64,000 nucleotides of DNA from Bradyrhizobium embrapense (GTDB lineage: Bacteria > Pseudomonadota > Alphaproteobacteria > Rhizobiales > Xanthobacteraceae). The position numbers and the translations under genes were made by a program. The stretch spans positions 868,001 to 932,000 of the forward strand of contig NZ_LFIP02000003.1 of assembly GCF_001189235.2 (NCBI RefSeq). Direction: 5' to 3'. How positions within the stretch are numbered: the first letter of the stretch is position 1; each line of letters opens with the position of its first letter. Below are positions 17,833 through 26,308 of this stretch, piece after piece. Below the pieces are notes generated by a model. The model was given only the letters and a program-made list of their open reading frames with translations, made no database searches and was not told the origin of the DNA.

Positions 17833-19362
17833 ATGCTTGGGCGCATCTTCACCGTCGGCGGCTATACCCTGCTATCGCGGGTCACCGGGTTCGCACGCGA
17901 CATCATGCTCGCGGCGATCCTCGGCGCCGGGCCGGTCGCCGACGCCTTCTTCGTGGCATTGCGGCTGCCCAATCATTTCCGCGCGATCTTTGCCGAGGGT
18001 GCCTTCAACGCCGCCTTCGTGCCGGCCTACGCCCACGTCCATGGCGAGCGCGGCGAGGCGTCGGCGCGGCTGTTCGCCGACCGCATCTTCACGCTGCTGT
18101 TTGCCTCGCAGGTGGTCCTGCTGGTCGTGGCGATGGCGTTCATGCCGCAGGCGATGAGCATTCTCGCGCCGGGCTTCACCGACGACGCATCCCAGCGCAA
18201 GCTGGCGATCGAACTGACGCGGATCACGTTTCCCTATCTTTTGCTGATCACGCTGGTGACGCTCTATGGCGGCATGCTCAACGTGATGCATCGCTTCGCC
18301 AGCGCCGCCGCGGCGCCGATCTTCCTCAACCTCGCCATGATGATGACGCTGGCGCTGGCGGCGTTCTTCCCCAGCGCCGGCCATGCCGCGGCCTGGGGCG
18401 TCCTGATCTCGGGCTTCCTGCAGTTTGCCCTGCTCGCCGGCGACCTCGCCCGTCACGGCGGCCTGCCGCGATTCGCGCCGCTGAGGCTCGACGAGGACGT
18501 CCGCGCCTTCTTCCGCGCGCTGGGGCCGGCGACCCTGGGCTCGATGGGAACACAGGTCGCGCTGTTCGCCGACACCATTATCGCGACGTTCCTCCCCGCC
18601 GGCGCACTGTCGGCGCTGTATTACGCCGACCGTCTCAATCAACTGCCGATCGGCGTGATCGGGATCGCGATCGGCACCGTGCTGCTGCCGGAGATGTCGC
18701 GGCGCCTGACCGCCGACGATCACACCGGCGCCATGGCCGCGCAGCGCCGCGCCTTCGATTTCACGCTGCTGTTCTCGGTGCCGTTCGTGGCGGCGTTCCT
18801 GACGGTCGCCGATCCGATCATGCGTGCGATGTTCGCCCGCGGCGCGTTCTCGAAGGCCGATGCTGCCAGCGCCGGCGCCACGCTCGCGGCCTATGCGGTC
18901 GGCCTCATTCCCTTCGTGATGATTCGCAGCGCGGTTGCGACCTTCTACGCCCGCAAGGATACCGCAACCCCTGTCAAGGCGGCGCTGACCGGGGTCGCGG
19001 TCAATGTCGCGCTGAAGATCGCGCTGGTCGGCTCACTGGCGCAGGTGGGCTTAGCGCTCGCGACCGCGGTCGGAGCCTGGGTCAATCTGCTGCTGGTGCT
19101 GATGTTTGCCATCCGCCGCGGCTATCTCGCGTTCGATCGCGCACTGATTCGCTCGTTCGGCACTTTCGCGCTGTGCGGCGTGCTGCTCGGGCTCGCGCTG
19201 TGGCTGACCTCGCATTTCGCCTATGTATGGTTCGCGCCGATGCAGCACTTCCGCGATGAAATGATCCTGCTGCTGCTGGTTGCGGTCGGCATCTTCGTCT
19301 ACGCCCTCTCGATCCTCACGCTGTTCGGCCGCGGCTGGCTGTTCGCGCTGCGCCGCGTATAG
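17833..19362 (+). CDS. murJ: Lipid II flippase MurJ (MviN)
   Basis: A 509-residue, roughly fourteen-helix membrane protein of the MOP superfamily that moves lipid II across the inner membrane for peptidoglycan synthesis. The N-terminus shows the MurJ pattern GGYTLLSRVTGFARDIMLAAILGAGPVADAF, with the conserved arginines of TM1 and the FRAIFAEGAFNAAFVPAY stretch in TM2. ALYYADRLNQLPIGVIGIAIGTVLLP marks TM8. Length is normal for the family. It stands alone after the O-antigen genes, about 100 bp downstream of the aminotransferase stop. A Wzx O-antigen flippase is less likely because the LIPID II-type signatures fit MurJ closely. Confidence 0.94.
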   Translation: MLGRIFTVGGYTLLSRVTGFARDIMLAAILGAGPVADAFFVALRLPNHFRAIFAEGAFNAAFVPAYAHVHGERGEASARLFADRIFTLLFASQVVLLVVAMAFMPQAMSILAPGFTDDASQRKLAIELTRITFPYLLLITLVTLYGGMLNVMHRFASAAAAPIFLNLAMMMTLALAAFFPSAGHAAAWGVLISGFLQFALLAGDLARHGGLPRFAPLRLDEDVRAFFRALGPATLGSMGTQVALFADTIIATFLPAGALSALYYADRLNQLPIGVIGIAIGTVLLPEMSRRLTADDHTGAMAAQRRAFDFTLLFSVPFVAAFLTVADPIMRAMFARGAFSKADAASAGATLAAYAVGLIPFVMIRSAVATFYARKDTATPVKAALTGVAVNVALKIALVGSLAQVGLALATAVGAWVNLLLVLMFAIRRGYLAFDRALIRSFGTFALCGVLLGLALWLTSHFAYVWFAPMQHFRDEMILLLLVAVGIFVYALSILTLFGRGWLFALRRV

Positions 19363-19490
19363 TTTTACCTTTCAAATCAAATGCATAGGAGCAGACCGCG
19401 GGATAGCGCCGGGTGCGGCGGAAAGCGGTTTGCGCTTCGCCGACAACCACGCCAATATGCGCAAAACACACCAAGGCAATTGGAGAGATG

Positions 19491-21800
19491 ATGGCAGCTC
19501 CCATCAAGTTCGGCGTCGGACAAAGTGTACGGCGCAAGGAGGATGACGCTCTGATTCGCGGCAAGGGCCGCTATACCGACGACGTCGCACCGTCTCCCGC
19601 ATTGCACGCGCTGATGCTGCGCTCGCCGCATGCGCACGCGACCTACACGATCGATGTTGGCAAGGCCCGCGGCATGCCCGGCGTGGCGCTGATCCTGACC
19701 GCGGCCGATGTCGCCGAGCTCGGCGGCCTGCCGTGCCTGTTCAATCTCGAAACCGATCCGTTCACCGCACCGCCTTACCCTATCCTCGCCAAGGACGAGG
19801 TGCGCCATGTCGGCGACGCCATCGCCTTCGTGGTCGCCGATACCGTCGACCATGCCCGCGACGCGATCGAGGCGATTGACGTCAAATGGACGCCGCTGCC
19901 GGCGGCGGTGGGTCTCGTCAATGCGGTGAAGAAGGGCGCGCCGCAGGTGTGGCCGGACAAGCCCGGCAACGTGCTGTTCGACGTCTCGATCGGCGACAAG
20001 AAGGCCGCGGAAGACGCGTTCGCCAAGGCGCATGCGGTGGCCGAGATCACCATCGTCAATCCGCGCGTCATCACCAATTTCATGGAGACGCGCGCCGCCG
20101 TCGCCGAGTACGACGCCAAGAGGGATCATCTGACGCTGACGATCGGCAGCCAGGGCAGCCATCGCCTGCGCGAGATCCTCTGCGACATGATCCTGAAGAT
20201 GCCGAAGGAGAACATGCGGGTGATCTGCCCGGATGTCGGCGGCGGCTTCGGCACTAAGCTGTTTCCGTATCGCGAATATGCGCTGATCTCGGTCGCGGCG
20301 CGCAAGCTCAAGAAGTCCGTCAAATGGACCGCCGAGCGTTCCGACCATTTCATGGGCGACGCGCAGGGCCGCGACAATCTCACCACCGCGAAGATGGCGC
20401 TCGCCGAGGACGGCAAGTTCCTCGGCATGGATGTCGACCTGATGGGCGACATGGGCGCCTATCTGTCGACGTTTGCGCCCTACATCCCGCATGGCGGCGC
20501 CGGCATGCTGCCGGGTCTCTATGACATCAAGGCCTTCCACTGCCGCGTCCGTACCGTGTTCACCAACACGGTGCCGGTCGACGCCTATCGCGGCGCGGGT
20601 CGTCCGGAGGCCGCCTATGTCATCGAGCGGCTGGTGGACGCTGCCGCGCGAAAGCTCGGCATGACGCCGGACGCCATCCGGCGGAAGAATTTCATTCCGC
20701 CGAAGTCGCTGCCCTATACCACCGCGACCGGCAAGGTCTACGACTCCGGCGACTTCGTCGCGCACATGAAGCGCGCGATGGAGATCGCCAACTGGAAGGA
20801 CTTTCCGAAGCGCGCCAAGGCCGCCAAGAAGGACGGCCTGGTGCGGGGCATCGGCATGGCGAGCTATGTCGAGGTCTGCGGCACCATGGGCGAGGAGACC
20901 GCCAATGTCGCGCTCGATCCCAACGGCGACATCTCGATCCTGATCGGCACGCAGTCGAGCGGGCAAGGCCACCAGACCGCGTATGCGCAGATCGTCGCCG
21001 AGCAGTTCGGCGTGCCGCCGGAGCGCGTCCATGTGCTGCAGGGCGACACCGACAAGATCGCGACCGGCCTCGGCACCGGCGGCTCGGCATCGATCCCGTC
21101 CGGCGGCGTCAGCGTGCAGCGCGCGACGCATGAGCTCGGCAACAAGCTGAAGGAGCTTGCGGCGCAGGCGCTGGAAGCCGGCACCGGCGACCTCGAGATC
21201 GCCGATGGCCGCGTCCGCATCGCCGGCACCGACCGCTCGGTCAGCTTTGCCGATCTCGCCAAGCGTCCCGGCGGCGATACCTCGAAGATGAATGCGAGCG
21301 CGACCTTCGCCAGCGCCGACGGCACTTATCCGAACGGCACGCACCTCGCCGAAGTCGAGATCGATCCCGCCACCGGCATCATCAAGATCGTCAGTTACGT
21401 CATCGTCGACGATTTCGGCGTCACGCTCAATCCGCTGATGCTCGCGGGCCAGGTGCATGGCGGCGCGATGCAGGGCATCGGGCAGGCGCTGATGGAGCAG
21501 GCGGTCTACAGCCCGACCGACGGTCAGCTCGTCACCGGCACATTCATGGACTATGCGATGCCGCGCGCCGCCGACGGGCCGTCCTTCGTGTTCGAGACCC
21601 ACAACGTGCCGTGCACGACCAACCCGCTCGGCGTGAAGGGTGCCGGCGAGGCCGGCGCGATCGGCTCGTGTCCGGCGGTCGTCAACGCGATCGTCGAGGG
21701 GCTGCATCGCGAATACGGCATCGACCACATCGACATGCCGGCCACGCCGGAGCGGGTCTGGATCGCGATCCGCGAGGCGCAGCGCCGCCATAATCTCTGA
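19491..21800 (+). CDS. Molybdenum hydroxylase large subunit (xanthine dehydrogenase / CoxL family), orphan
   Basis: A 769-residue molybdopterin-cytosine-dinucleotide-binding subunit. An N-terminal aldehyde oxidase a/b-hammerhead domain (GKGRYTDDV onward, about 20-130) precedes the Mo-binding domains. DVGGGFGTKLFPYREY and AYRGAGR (365-371) are present, the latter being the form II type loop rather than the AYRCSFR of true CO dehydrogenase. GVKGAGEAGAIG supplies the catalytic Glu720. Start: GGAGAG sits directly before two tandem ATGs and the second (19491) has workable spacing. The usual FAD (CoxM) and 2Fe-2S (CoxS) subunit genes are absent next to it. The substrate is unknown; a hydroxylase or aldehyde oxidoreductase is likely. 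Confidence 0.88.
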   Translation: MAAPIKFGVGQSVRRKEDDALIRGKGRYTDDVAPSPALHALMLRSPHAHATYTIDVGKARGMPGVALILTAADVAELGGLPCLFNLETDPFTAPPYPILAKDEVRHVGDAIAFVVADTVDHARDAIEAIDVKWTPLPAAVGLVNAVKKGAPQVWPDKPGNVLFDVSIGDKKAAEDAFAKAHAVAEITIVNPRVITNFMETRAAVAEYDAKRDHLTLTIGSQGSHRLREILCDMILKMPKENMRVICPDVGGGFGTKLFPYREYALISVAARKLKKSVKWTAERSDHFMGDAQGRDNLTTAKMALAEDGKFLGMDVDLMGDMGAYLSTFAPYIPHGGAGMLPGLYDIKAFHCRVRTVFTNTVPVDAYRGAGRPEAAYVIERLVDAAARKLGMTPDAIRRKNFIPPKSLPYTTATGKVYDSGDFVAHMKRAMEIANWKDFPKRAKAAKKDGLVRGIGMASYVEVCGTMGEETANVALDPNGDISILIGTQSSGQGHQTAYAQIVAEQFGVPPERVHVLQGDTDKIATGLGTGGSASIPSGGVSVQRATHELGNKLKELAAQALEAGTGDLEIADGRVRIAGTDRSVSFADLAKRPGGDTSKMNASATFASADGTYPNGTHLAEVEIDPATGIIKIVSYVIVDDFGVTLNPLMLAGQVHGGAMQGIGQALMEQAVYSPTDGQLVTGTFMDYAMPRAADGPSFVFETHNVPCTTNPLGVKGAGEAGAIGSCPAVVNAIVEGLHREYGIDHIDMPATPERVWIAIREAQRRHNL

Positions 21801-21810
21801 TAAAATTGTC

Positions 21811-21836
21811 GCAGGCGGAATGAAGATTCCGCCTGC
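21811..21836 (+). terminator. Hairpin after the molybdenum hydroxylase gene
   Basis: A perfect 11 bp stem (GCAGGCGGAAT / ATTCCGCCTGC) with a GAAG tetraloop lies 10 bp after the stop codon. A partial T-rich tail (GGTGTTTGC) follows. This is probably an intrinsic terminator. Confidence 0.65.
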
Positions 21837-21903
21837 GGTGTTTGCAAACAAGGCCGGCCGCGTTCCCGCGGACCGGACAGAGCAGGATTGAGGGGTTTTG
21901 CGG

Positions 21904-22350
21904 ATGAAGCGGTTTGTCGTCGTTGCAACGATGCTGGCGTTGAGTGCGGGGGCGGTGGTGGCCGACCAGGACCAAGTCAAGGTGACCCAGGCCCAGATGA
22001 AGGAAACCGGCAAGAACGCCGGTGCGCTCGGCGCCATCATCAAGGGCGAGAAGCCCTACGACCAGGCAACGGTCGACGCTGCGCTGGCCAAGTTCGAGGA
22101 CACCGCCAAGAAGCTGCCGGCGCTTTTTCCTGAAAGCAGCAAGGGCCTCAAGACGGAAGGCGATTACTCCGCCGGGCCGAAGATCTGGGAAGACAAGGCC
22201 GGCTTCGAGCAGCACATCGCGAGCTATGCCAAGGCGGTCTCCGATGCCAAGGGCAAGATCAAGGATGTCGACACGCTGAAGGCCGAGCTGACCGTGATCG
22301 GCAAGCAGTGCGGCGGCTGCCACGAGACCTATCGCCTCAAGAAGGGCTGA
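21904..22350 (+). CDS. Class II cytochrome c (c'-type), periplasmic
   Basis: A 148-residue protein with an N-terminal signal peptide ending near VVADQ, then a four-helix-bundle-like sequence and a C-terminal heme site CGGCH (Cys136, Cys139, His140). A single CxxCH close to the C-terminus is the mark of cytochrome c' and c-556 types. Such proteins carry electrons or bind small gases such as NO in the periplasm. The start ATG at 21904 gives the charged MKR n-region; a TTG two codons earlier is possible. It is flanked by hairpins on both sides, so it looks monocistronic. A related protein is encoded at 62897-63355. Confidence 0.9.
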   Translation: MKRFVVVATMLALSAGAVVADQDQVKVTQAQMKETGKNAGALGAIIKGEKPYDQATVDAALAKFEDTAKKLPALFPESSKGLKTEGDYSAGPKIWEDKAGFEQHIASYAKAVSDAKGKIKDVDTLKAELTVIGKQCGGCHETYRLKKG

Positions 22351-22368
22351 TCGCCATTTCGATCAACG

Positions 22369-22404
22369 AAAAGGGCGGACGCTGCAAGGCGTCCGCCCTT
22401 TTTT
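22369..22404 (+). terminator. Intrinsic terminator after the cytochrome c' gene
   Basis: A perfect 12 bp stem (AAGGGCGGACGC / GCGTCCGCCCTT), 6-base loop and a run of T continuing from the stem, 19 bp after the stop codon. It is one of the two strongest terminators in the window. Confidence 0.92.
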
Positions 22405-22432
22405 GTGCCGGCCGTTTCTTGTTGGTGTGACT

Positions 22433-22855
22433 CTACTTGGTGACCTGTCCGCGGATCTCTCCGCCCGGGTTGGCTGCGGTGTGGACGTTGACATAATACT
22501 TGCCGGCGAGGAGATCGGCGGCCTGCGCGTCGGTCAACGTCGCGCTACCCTCGACCGGGCTCGACGTCGCGTTCGGGATCGCAACCGCGACACCGGAATT
22601 CTTGCCGGCCTCGGCCGGGCCGTGGAAATGCGCGGCGGTCGCCGGGCCCGACAGGCCGGAATAAGTCAGTTTCCAGCTCAGCTTCTTGGTGGCGGCATCG
22701 TAGTCGATGTCGGCGGTGCCGGTCCCGGCGCTGGCGTTCGCCGGCACTTCGGACTTGCCGTCCAGCTTGGCCTGCAGCTTCTCGGCAAAGGCCGGACCGG
22801 CGAGGGCGATAGCGGCGCCCAGCGTCAGCGTGGCAAGCAAGGTCTTGTTTGGCAT
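22433..22855 (-). CDS. CHRD domain secreted protein
   Basis: A 140-residue protein with a clear signal peptide (MPNKTLLATLTLGAAIALAG, cleavage after AFA). The mature part is one CHRD-type beta domain: it has SEVPAN near the start, AAHFHGPAEAGKNSGVAV in the middle and YYVNVHTAANPGGEIRGQV at the end. CHRD domains were first described in chordin; bacterial forms are exported and their function is not known. The paired His residues in HFHG and VHT could bind metal, which is speculation. The start is the ATG at 22855. It is convergent with the cytochrome c' gene and separated from it by the terminator. Confidence 0.88.
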   Translation of the reverse strand: MPNKTLLATLTLGAAIALAGPAFAEKLQAKLDGKSEVPANASAGTGTADIDYDAATKKLSWKLTYSGLSGPATAAHFHGPAEAGKNSGVAVAIPNATSSPVEGSATLTDAQAADLLAGKYYVNVHTAANPGGEIRGQVTK

Positions 22856-23021
22856 GGTTCTCTCCCCTTTGACGTCACACGGTGGTTGCAAATCTTCAAA
22901 CCGCGGCTCTCCGGATTTATTCCAAAAATCATCGTGAGTGCGGCAAATTTGATGCGAGCTTGTACGACGGGTTGCCATCATACTGGCCAGTGAACTGACG
23001 CGACGAATGACGGATCGGTGA

Positions 23022-23951
23022 ATGTTGCGACGAATTCTCCTCCTGGCCGTTTTGGCCGGCTTGATCGGCTTCGGTGTGTTCTGGTGGCTGACGATCCCCC
23101 TGACCGTGGCCGCGAGCGCGCTGCCCGCCTACCAGCCCAACCTGGCCAACGGGCTCACAACGTTCAATGCCGGAGGATGTTCCTCCTGCCACGCCGTGCC
23201 GAAGCAGGACGACCGCACGAGGCTCGGCGGCGGGCTCGCGATACCGTCGCCGTTCGGCACCTTCTATGCGCCGAACATCTCGCCCGACCCGAACGACGGC
23301 ATCGGCCGCTGGAGCGAGGCTGATTTCGTCACCGCTGTCATGAAGGGCACCTCGCCGTCGGGGACGCACTATTTTCCGGCGTTTCCCTACACGTCGTATC
23401 AGCACGCCAGGGTCAACGACGTGCGCGACCTGTTCGCCTATTTGAAGACCTTGCCGCCGGTTGCCGGCAAGGTGCGCGACCACGATGTGCGGTTTCCCTT
23501 CAACATCAGGCGCAATGTCGGGGTCTGGAAATTCCTGTTCATGGACGGCAAGCCGTTCATCGCGGACGCGAGCCGCTCGGCGCATTGGTATCGCGGCGCC
23601 TATCTCGTCAACAGCTTCGGCCATTGCGCCGAATGCCACAGCCCGCGCAACTTCCTCGGCGGCATCATCACTTCGCAGCGCTTCGCCGGTGGCCCGAATC
23701 CGGAGGGCGAAGGTTGGGTGCCGAACATCACGCCGCGGGGGATCGCGGACTGGAGCGCGAAGGACATCGCCTATTTCCTCGAGAGCGGCCAGACGCCGGA
23801 TGGCGATAGCGCTGGCGGATCGATGGTGCGCGTGATCCGGAACACCTCGCAGCTCTCGTCGAGCGATCGCGACGCGATCGCCGAGTACATCAAGTCGCTG
23901 CCGCCGGTCGAGGGACCGCCGAAGCCGGTGAAGAAGGAGAGGCAGTCCTAA
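23022..23951 (+). CDS. Membrane-anchored diheme cytochrome c
   Basis: A 309-residue protein with one N-terminal membrane helix (about 5-25) that probably stays as an anchor, leaving two class I cytochrome c domains in the periplasm. Heme sites are CSSCH (Cys53, Cys56, His57) and CAECH (Cys202, Cys205, His206). Candidate Met ligands lie downstream of each, for example MVRVIRN near 268. The arrangement matches cytochrome subunits that take electrons from periplasmic dehydrogenases (alcohol, sorbitol or aldehyde types). It sits near an orphan molybdenum hydroxylase, but two unrelated genes lie between them. A partner is therefore only suggested. It is convergent with the Lrp-domain gene. Confidence 0.88.
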   Translation: MLRRILLLAVLAGLIGFGVFWWLTIPLTVAASALPAYQPNLANGLTTFNAGGCSSCHAVPKQDDRTRLGGGLAIPSPFGTFYAPNISPDPNDGIGRWSEADFVTAVMKGTSPSGTHYFPAFPYTSYQHARVNDVRDLFAYLKTLPPVAGKVRDHDVRFPFNIRRNVGVWKFLFMDGKPFIADASRSAHWYRGAYLVNSFGHCAECHSPRNFLGGIITSQRFAGGPNPEGEGWVPNITPRGIADWSAKDIAYFLESGQTPDGDSAGGSMVRVIRNTSQLSSSDRDAIAEYIKSLPPVEGPPKPVKKERQS

Positions 23952-23959
23952 GGCGTGTC

Positions 23960-24205
23960 CTACTTCGCGCCGAACGCCTTGAAGGTGATGATGGTGAGCG
24001 TGTCCTGGATGCCCGGGATCACCTGAACCTTCTCGTTGATGAAATGGCCGATGTCGGTGTCGTGGTCGACGTAGAACTTGACCAGGAGATCGTAATTGCC
24101 CGCGGTAGAATAGATCTCTGACGCAATCTCGGCTTCCGCCAGCGCGTTGGCGACGGTGTAGGACTGGCCGAGCTTGCATTTGATCTGGACGAAGAAAGGA
24201 ACCAT
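23960..24205 (-). CDS. Stand-alone Lrp/AsnC ligand-binding (RAM) domain protein
   Basis: An 81-residue protein that corresponds only to the C-terminal effector-binding domain of Lrp/AsnC regulators; there is no helix-turn-helix. It begins MVPFFVQIKCKLGQSY and contains the babbab pattern with YDLLVKFYVDHDTDIGHFI and the final TLTIITFKAF strand. Such proteins form oligomers, may bind amino acids and may modulate full-length Lrp proteins. The start ATG at 24205 is favoured over a TTG one codon earlier. It is convergent with the diheme cytochrome gene, with 8 bp between stops. Confidence 0.88.
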   Translation of the reverse strand: MVPFFVQIKCKLGQSYTVANALAEAEIASEIYSTAGNYDLLVKFYVDHDTDIGHFINEKVQVIPGIQDTLTIITFKAFGAK

Positions 24206-24386
24206 CAAAGTCGTCTCCGGGGATTTCCGTGACTATAGGCCCAAAACGGGCCGCCAAAGCAAGGGTCAAGGCAGCTCCAACCTGCGGTAAAGTCAGGCGA
24301 ACTTGCTGCCGATGGGCTGCCGGGTTAGGACAGGCCATGATCTTGTTCGTGACGGTCTCATTCGTCTCAACCGCCGGTGCCGCACC

Positions 24387-25184
24387 ATGACGCCGGTCGC
24401 GCTCACCATCGCCGGCTCGGATTCCTCGGGCGGGGCGGGCATCCAGGCTGACCTGAAGAGCTTTGCCGCGCTCGGGGTCTATGGCGCCTCGGCGATCACG
24501 GCGCTGACCGCGCAGAACACCACGGGGGTCAGCGGCATCCATCCGGTGCCGGCTTCGTTCGTCACCGCGCAGATCGATGCCGTGTTCTCCGATCTTAACG
24601 TCGGCGCGGTCAAGATCGGCATGGTGGCGCAGGCCGAGACCATCGTTGCGATCGCGGGCGCGCTGCAGCGCTGGGCGCCGCGCCACATCGTGCTCGATCC
24701 GGTGATGGTCGCGACCTCGGGCGACCGGCTGCTCGCAGCCGAGGCGGTCGATGCGCTGAAGACCATGTTGTTTCCGCTGGCCTCGCTGATCACGCCGAAC
24801 CTGCCGGAGGTGGCGGCGCTGCTGAACGAGCCGGTCGCCTCGAGCGAGGCCGACGTCGAAGGGCAGGGCCGGCAATTGCTGGCGATGGGATGTCGCGCGG
24901 TGCTAGTGAAGGGCGGCCATGGGCACGGCACTGAGAGCATAGACTATCTGATTGACGGCGAGCGCAGCATCGCGCTCGCAGCGCCGCGCATCGCCACCGC
25001 CAACACGCATGGCACAGGTTGCTCGCTGTCATCGGCGATCGCAGCAGGGCTCGCGAAGGGTGAGGCGATGGAGACCGCTGTCCGCAATGCCAAGGCCTGG
25101 ATCACGGATGCGATCGCCGCCGCCGATCGCTTCGCCGTCGGCCACGGCCACGGGCCGGTGCATCACTTCCACAAATATTATTGA
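24387..25184 (+). CDS. thiD: Hydroxymethylpyrimidine / phosphomethylpyrimidine kinase
   Basis: A 265-residue ribokinase-fold enzyme of thiamine synthesis that phosphorylates HMP and HMP-phosphate. It begins ALTIAGSDSSGGAGIQADLK, the ThiD substrate-binding motif, has the DPVMVATSGDRLL segment near 113 and the anion-hole and catalytic motif HGTGCSLSSAIAA near 210-222 with its Cys. The start is the ATG at 24387; a longer frame from 24303 shows no family match. No thi neighbour or TPP riboswitch was recognised in the 180 bp upstream. It ends 7 bp before a palindromic repeat. Confidence 0.94.
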   Translation: MTPVALTIAGSDSSGGAGIQADLKSFAALGVYGASAITALTAQNTTGVSGIHPVPASFVTAQIDAVFSDLNVGAVKIGMVAQAETIVAIAGALQRWAPRHIVLDPVMVATSGDRLLAAEAVDALKTMLFPLASLITPNLPEVAALLNEPVASSEADVEGQGRQLLAMGCRAVLVKGGHGHGTESIDYLIDGERSIALAAPRIATANTHGTGCSLSSAIAAGLAKGEAMETAVRNAKAWITDAIAAADRFAVGHGHGPVHHFHKYY

Positions 25185-25191
25185 GGCTCTT

Positions 25192-25277
25192 GTAGCCCGG
25201 ATGGAGCGCAGCGAAATCCGGGCTGCACGTTCCGCGGACGCAACACCCCGGATTGCGCTTCGCTTCATCCGGGCTAC
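25192..25277. repeat. Intergenic palindromic repeat, GTAGCCCGGAT family
   Basis: An 86 bp imperfect palindrome: GTAGCCCGGATGGAGC and GCTTCATCCGGGCTAC at the ends, with an inner ATCCGGG / CCCGGAT pair. It lies seven bases after thiD. The remainder of the 311 bp gap up to 25495 shows no gene. The element type is common between genes in Bradyrhizobium. Confidence 0.8.
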
Positions 25278-25495
25278 GCATTCAACGCCGTTTCGAATGC
25301 GTGTTGTTCCCCGCGATATGCGCGCAACACAACGCCTGTTCTGCACAGCCGCCGCCGCCCATGTCGCCAGATTGTCGCACGCCGCTGTTATCCGCAGGGG
25401 AGGGGCGTGCTGCTGATTCTCGTTAGCTTTTTGTGGGGCCTTGGGTCGCGGGGATCGTCATCGCCTTGTCACAGGAAGCTGTTAGGTGCACAGGC

Positions 25496-26308
25496 ATGGG
25501 AAGTGACTCCTTGAGTGAAGAAAGCCCCGAGCGGCGCTTTCGCACTTTGTTTATCTCCGATGTCCATCTCGGAGCCCGCGGTTCGCAAGCCGACCGCCTG
25601 CTGGACTTCCTCCGCTCTCACGATGCCGACACGATTTACCTCGTTGGTGATATCGTCGATGGCTGGGCGCTGAAGTCGAACTGGTACTGGCCGCAGACCC
25701 ACAACGATTTCGTGCAGAAGATGCTGCGCAAGGCGCGCAAGGGCGCCAAGGTGATCTACGTCCCGGGCAACCACGACGAGTTCCTGCGCAAATATTACGG
25801 TACGCATTTCGGCGGCATCGACGTGGTGGAGAATACCGTTCACACCGGCGCGGACGGCAAGCGCTACCTCGTGATCCACGGCGACATCTTCGATCTCGTG
25901 GTGCAAAACGCGCGCTGGCTCGCCCATCTCGGCGACAAGGCCTACGACTTCGCGATCCAAATGAATCGCTTCGTCAACTTCTTCCGCAAGATGTTCGGCG
26001 TGCCGTACTGGTCGCTGTCGCAATGGGCCAAGCTCAAGGTCAAGAAGGCGGTGAACTATATCGGCGCGTTCGAGGCGACGTTGGCCGGCGAGGCGCGGCG
26101 TCACGGCTGCGACGGCGTGATCTGCGGCCACATCCACTACGCGACGATTCATGACGAGCACGGCATCCGCTACATGAATTGCGGCGACTGGGTCGAGAGC
26201 TGCACCGCGCTCGCCGAGCACGAGGACGGCCATTTCGAGATCATCACCTGGACCGACCCGGTGCGCCGGATCGCGCCAGTTCCGCGAGTGACGGCACGCG
26301 CTGCATGA
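25496..26308 (+). CDS. LpxH-like metallophosphatase (UDP-2,3-diacylglucosamine diphosphatase family)
   Basis: A 270-residue calcineurin-like phosphoesterase with all metal ligands: DVH (Asp22, His24), GDIVD (Asp52), GNHDE (Asn92, His93), then HGD in VIHGDIFD and GHIHYATI near the C-terminus. The family includes LpxH, which cleaves UDP-diacyl-GlcN in lipid A synthesis, but this subgroup often sits beside a GT4 glycosyltransferase. The Hyphomicrobiales normally use LpxI for the lipid A step. Its true substrate may therefore be a different glycolipid intermediate. The start is the ATG at 25496, as upstream codons do not fit the family. The stop overlaps the next start (ATGA), showing translational coupling. 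Confidence 0.8.
   Translation: MGSDSLSEESPERRFRTLFISDVHLGARGSQADRLLDFLRSHDADTIYLVGDIVDGWALKSNWYWPQTHNDFVQKMLRKARKGAKVIYVPGNHDEFLRKYYGTHFGGIDVVENTVHTGADGKRYLVIHGDIFDLVVQNARWLAHLGDKAYDFAIQMNRFVNFFRKMFGVPYWSLSQWAKLKVKKAVNYIGAFEATLAGEARRHGCDGVICGHIHYATIHDEHGIRYMNCGDWVESCTALAEHEDGHFEIITWTDPVRRIAPVPRVTARAA

Noticed and set aside
17833..19362. Wzx-type O-antigen flippase
   Set aside because: Location next to O-antigen genes suggested it, but the N-terminal and TM2 signatures match MurJ.
19491..21800. Aerobic CO dehydrogenase (CoxL form I)
   Set aside because: The loop reads AYRGAGR instead of AYRCSFR, and coxM/coxS are absent, so a true CO dehydrogenase is unlikely.
19377..22043. Long minus-strand open frame of 888 codons
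   Set aside because: It is antisense to the molybdenum hydroxylase gene, lacks any domain and is rich in Arg, His and Asp, as expected for the complement of GC-rich coding DNA.
22929..24875. Minus-strand open frame of 648 codons spanning several genes
   Set aside because: It runs antisense through the diheme cytochrome and thiD and reads the Lrp-domain gene in the wrong frame.
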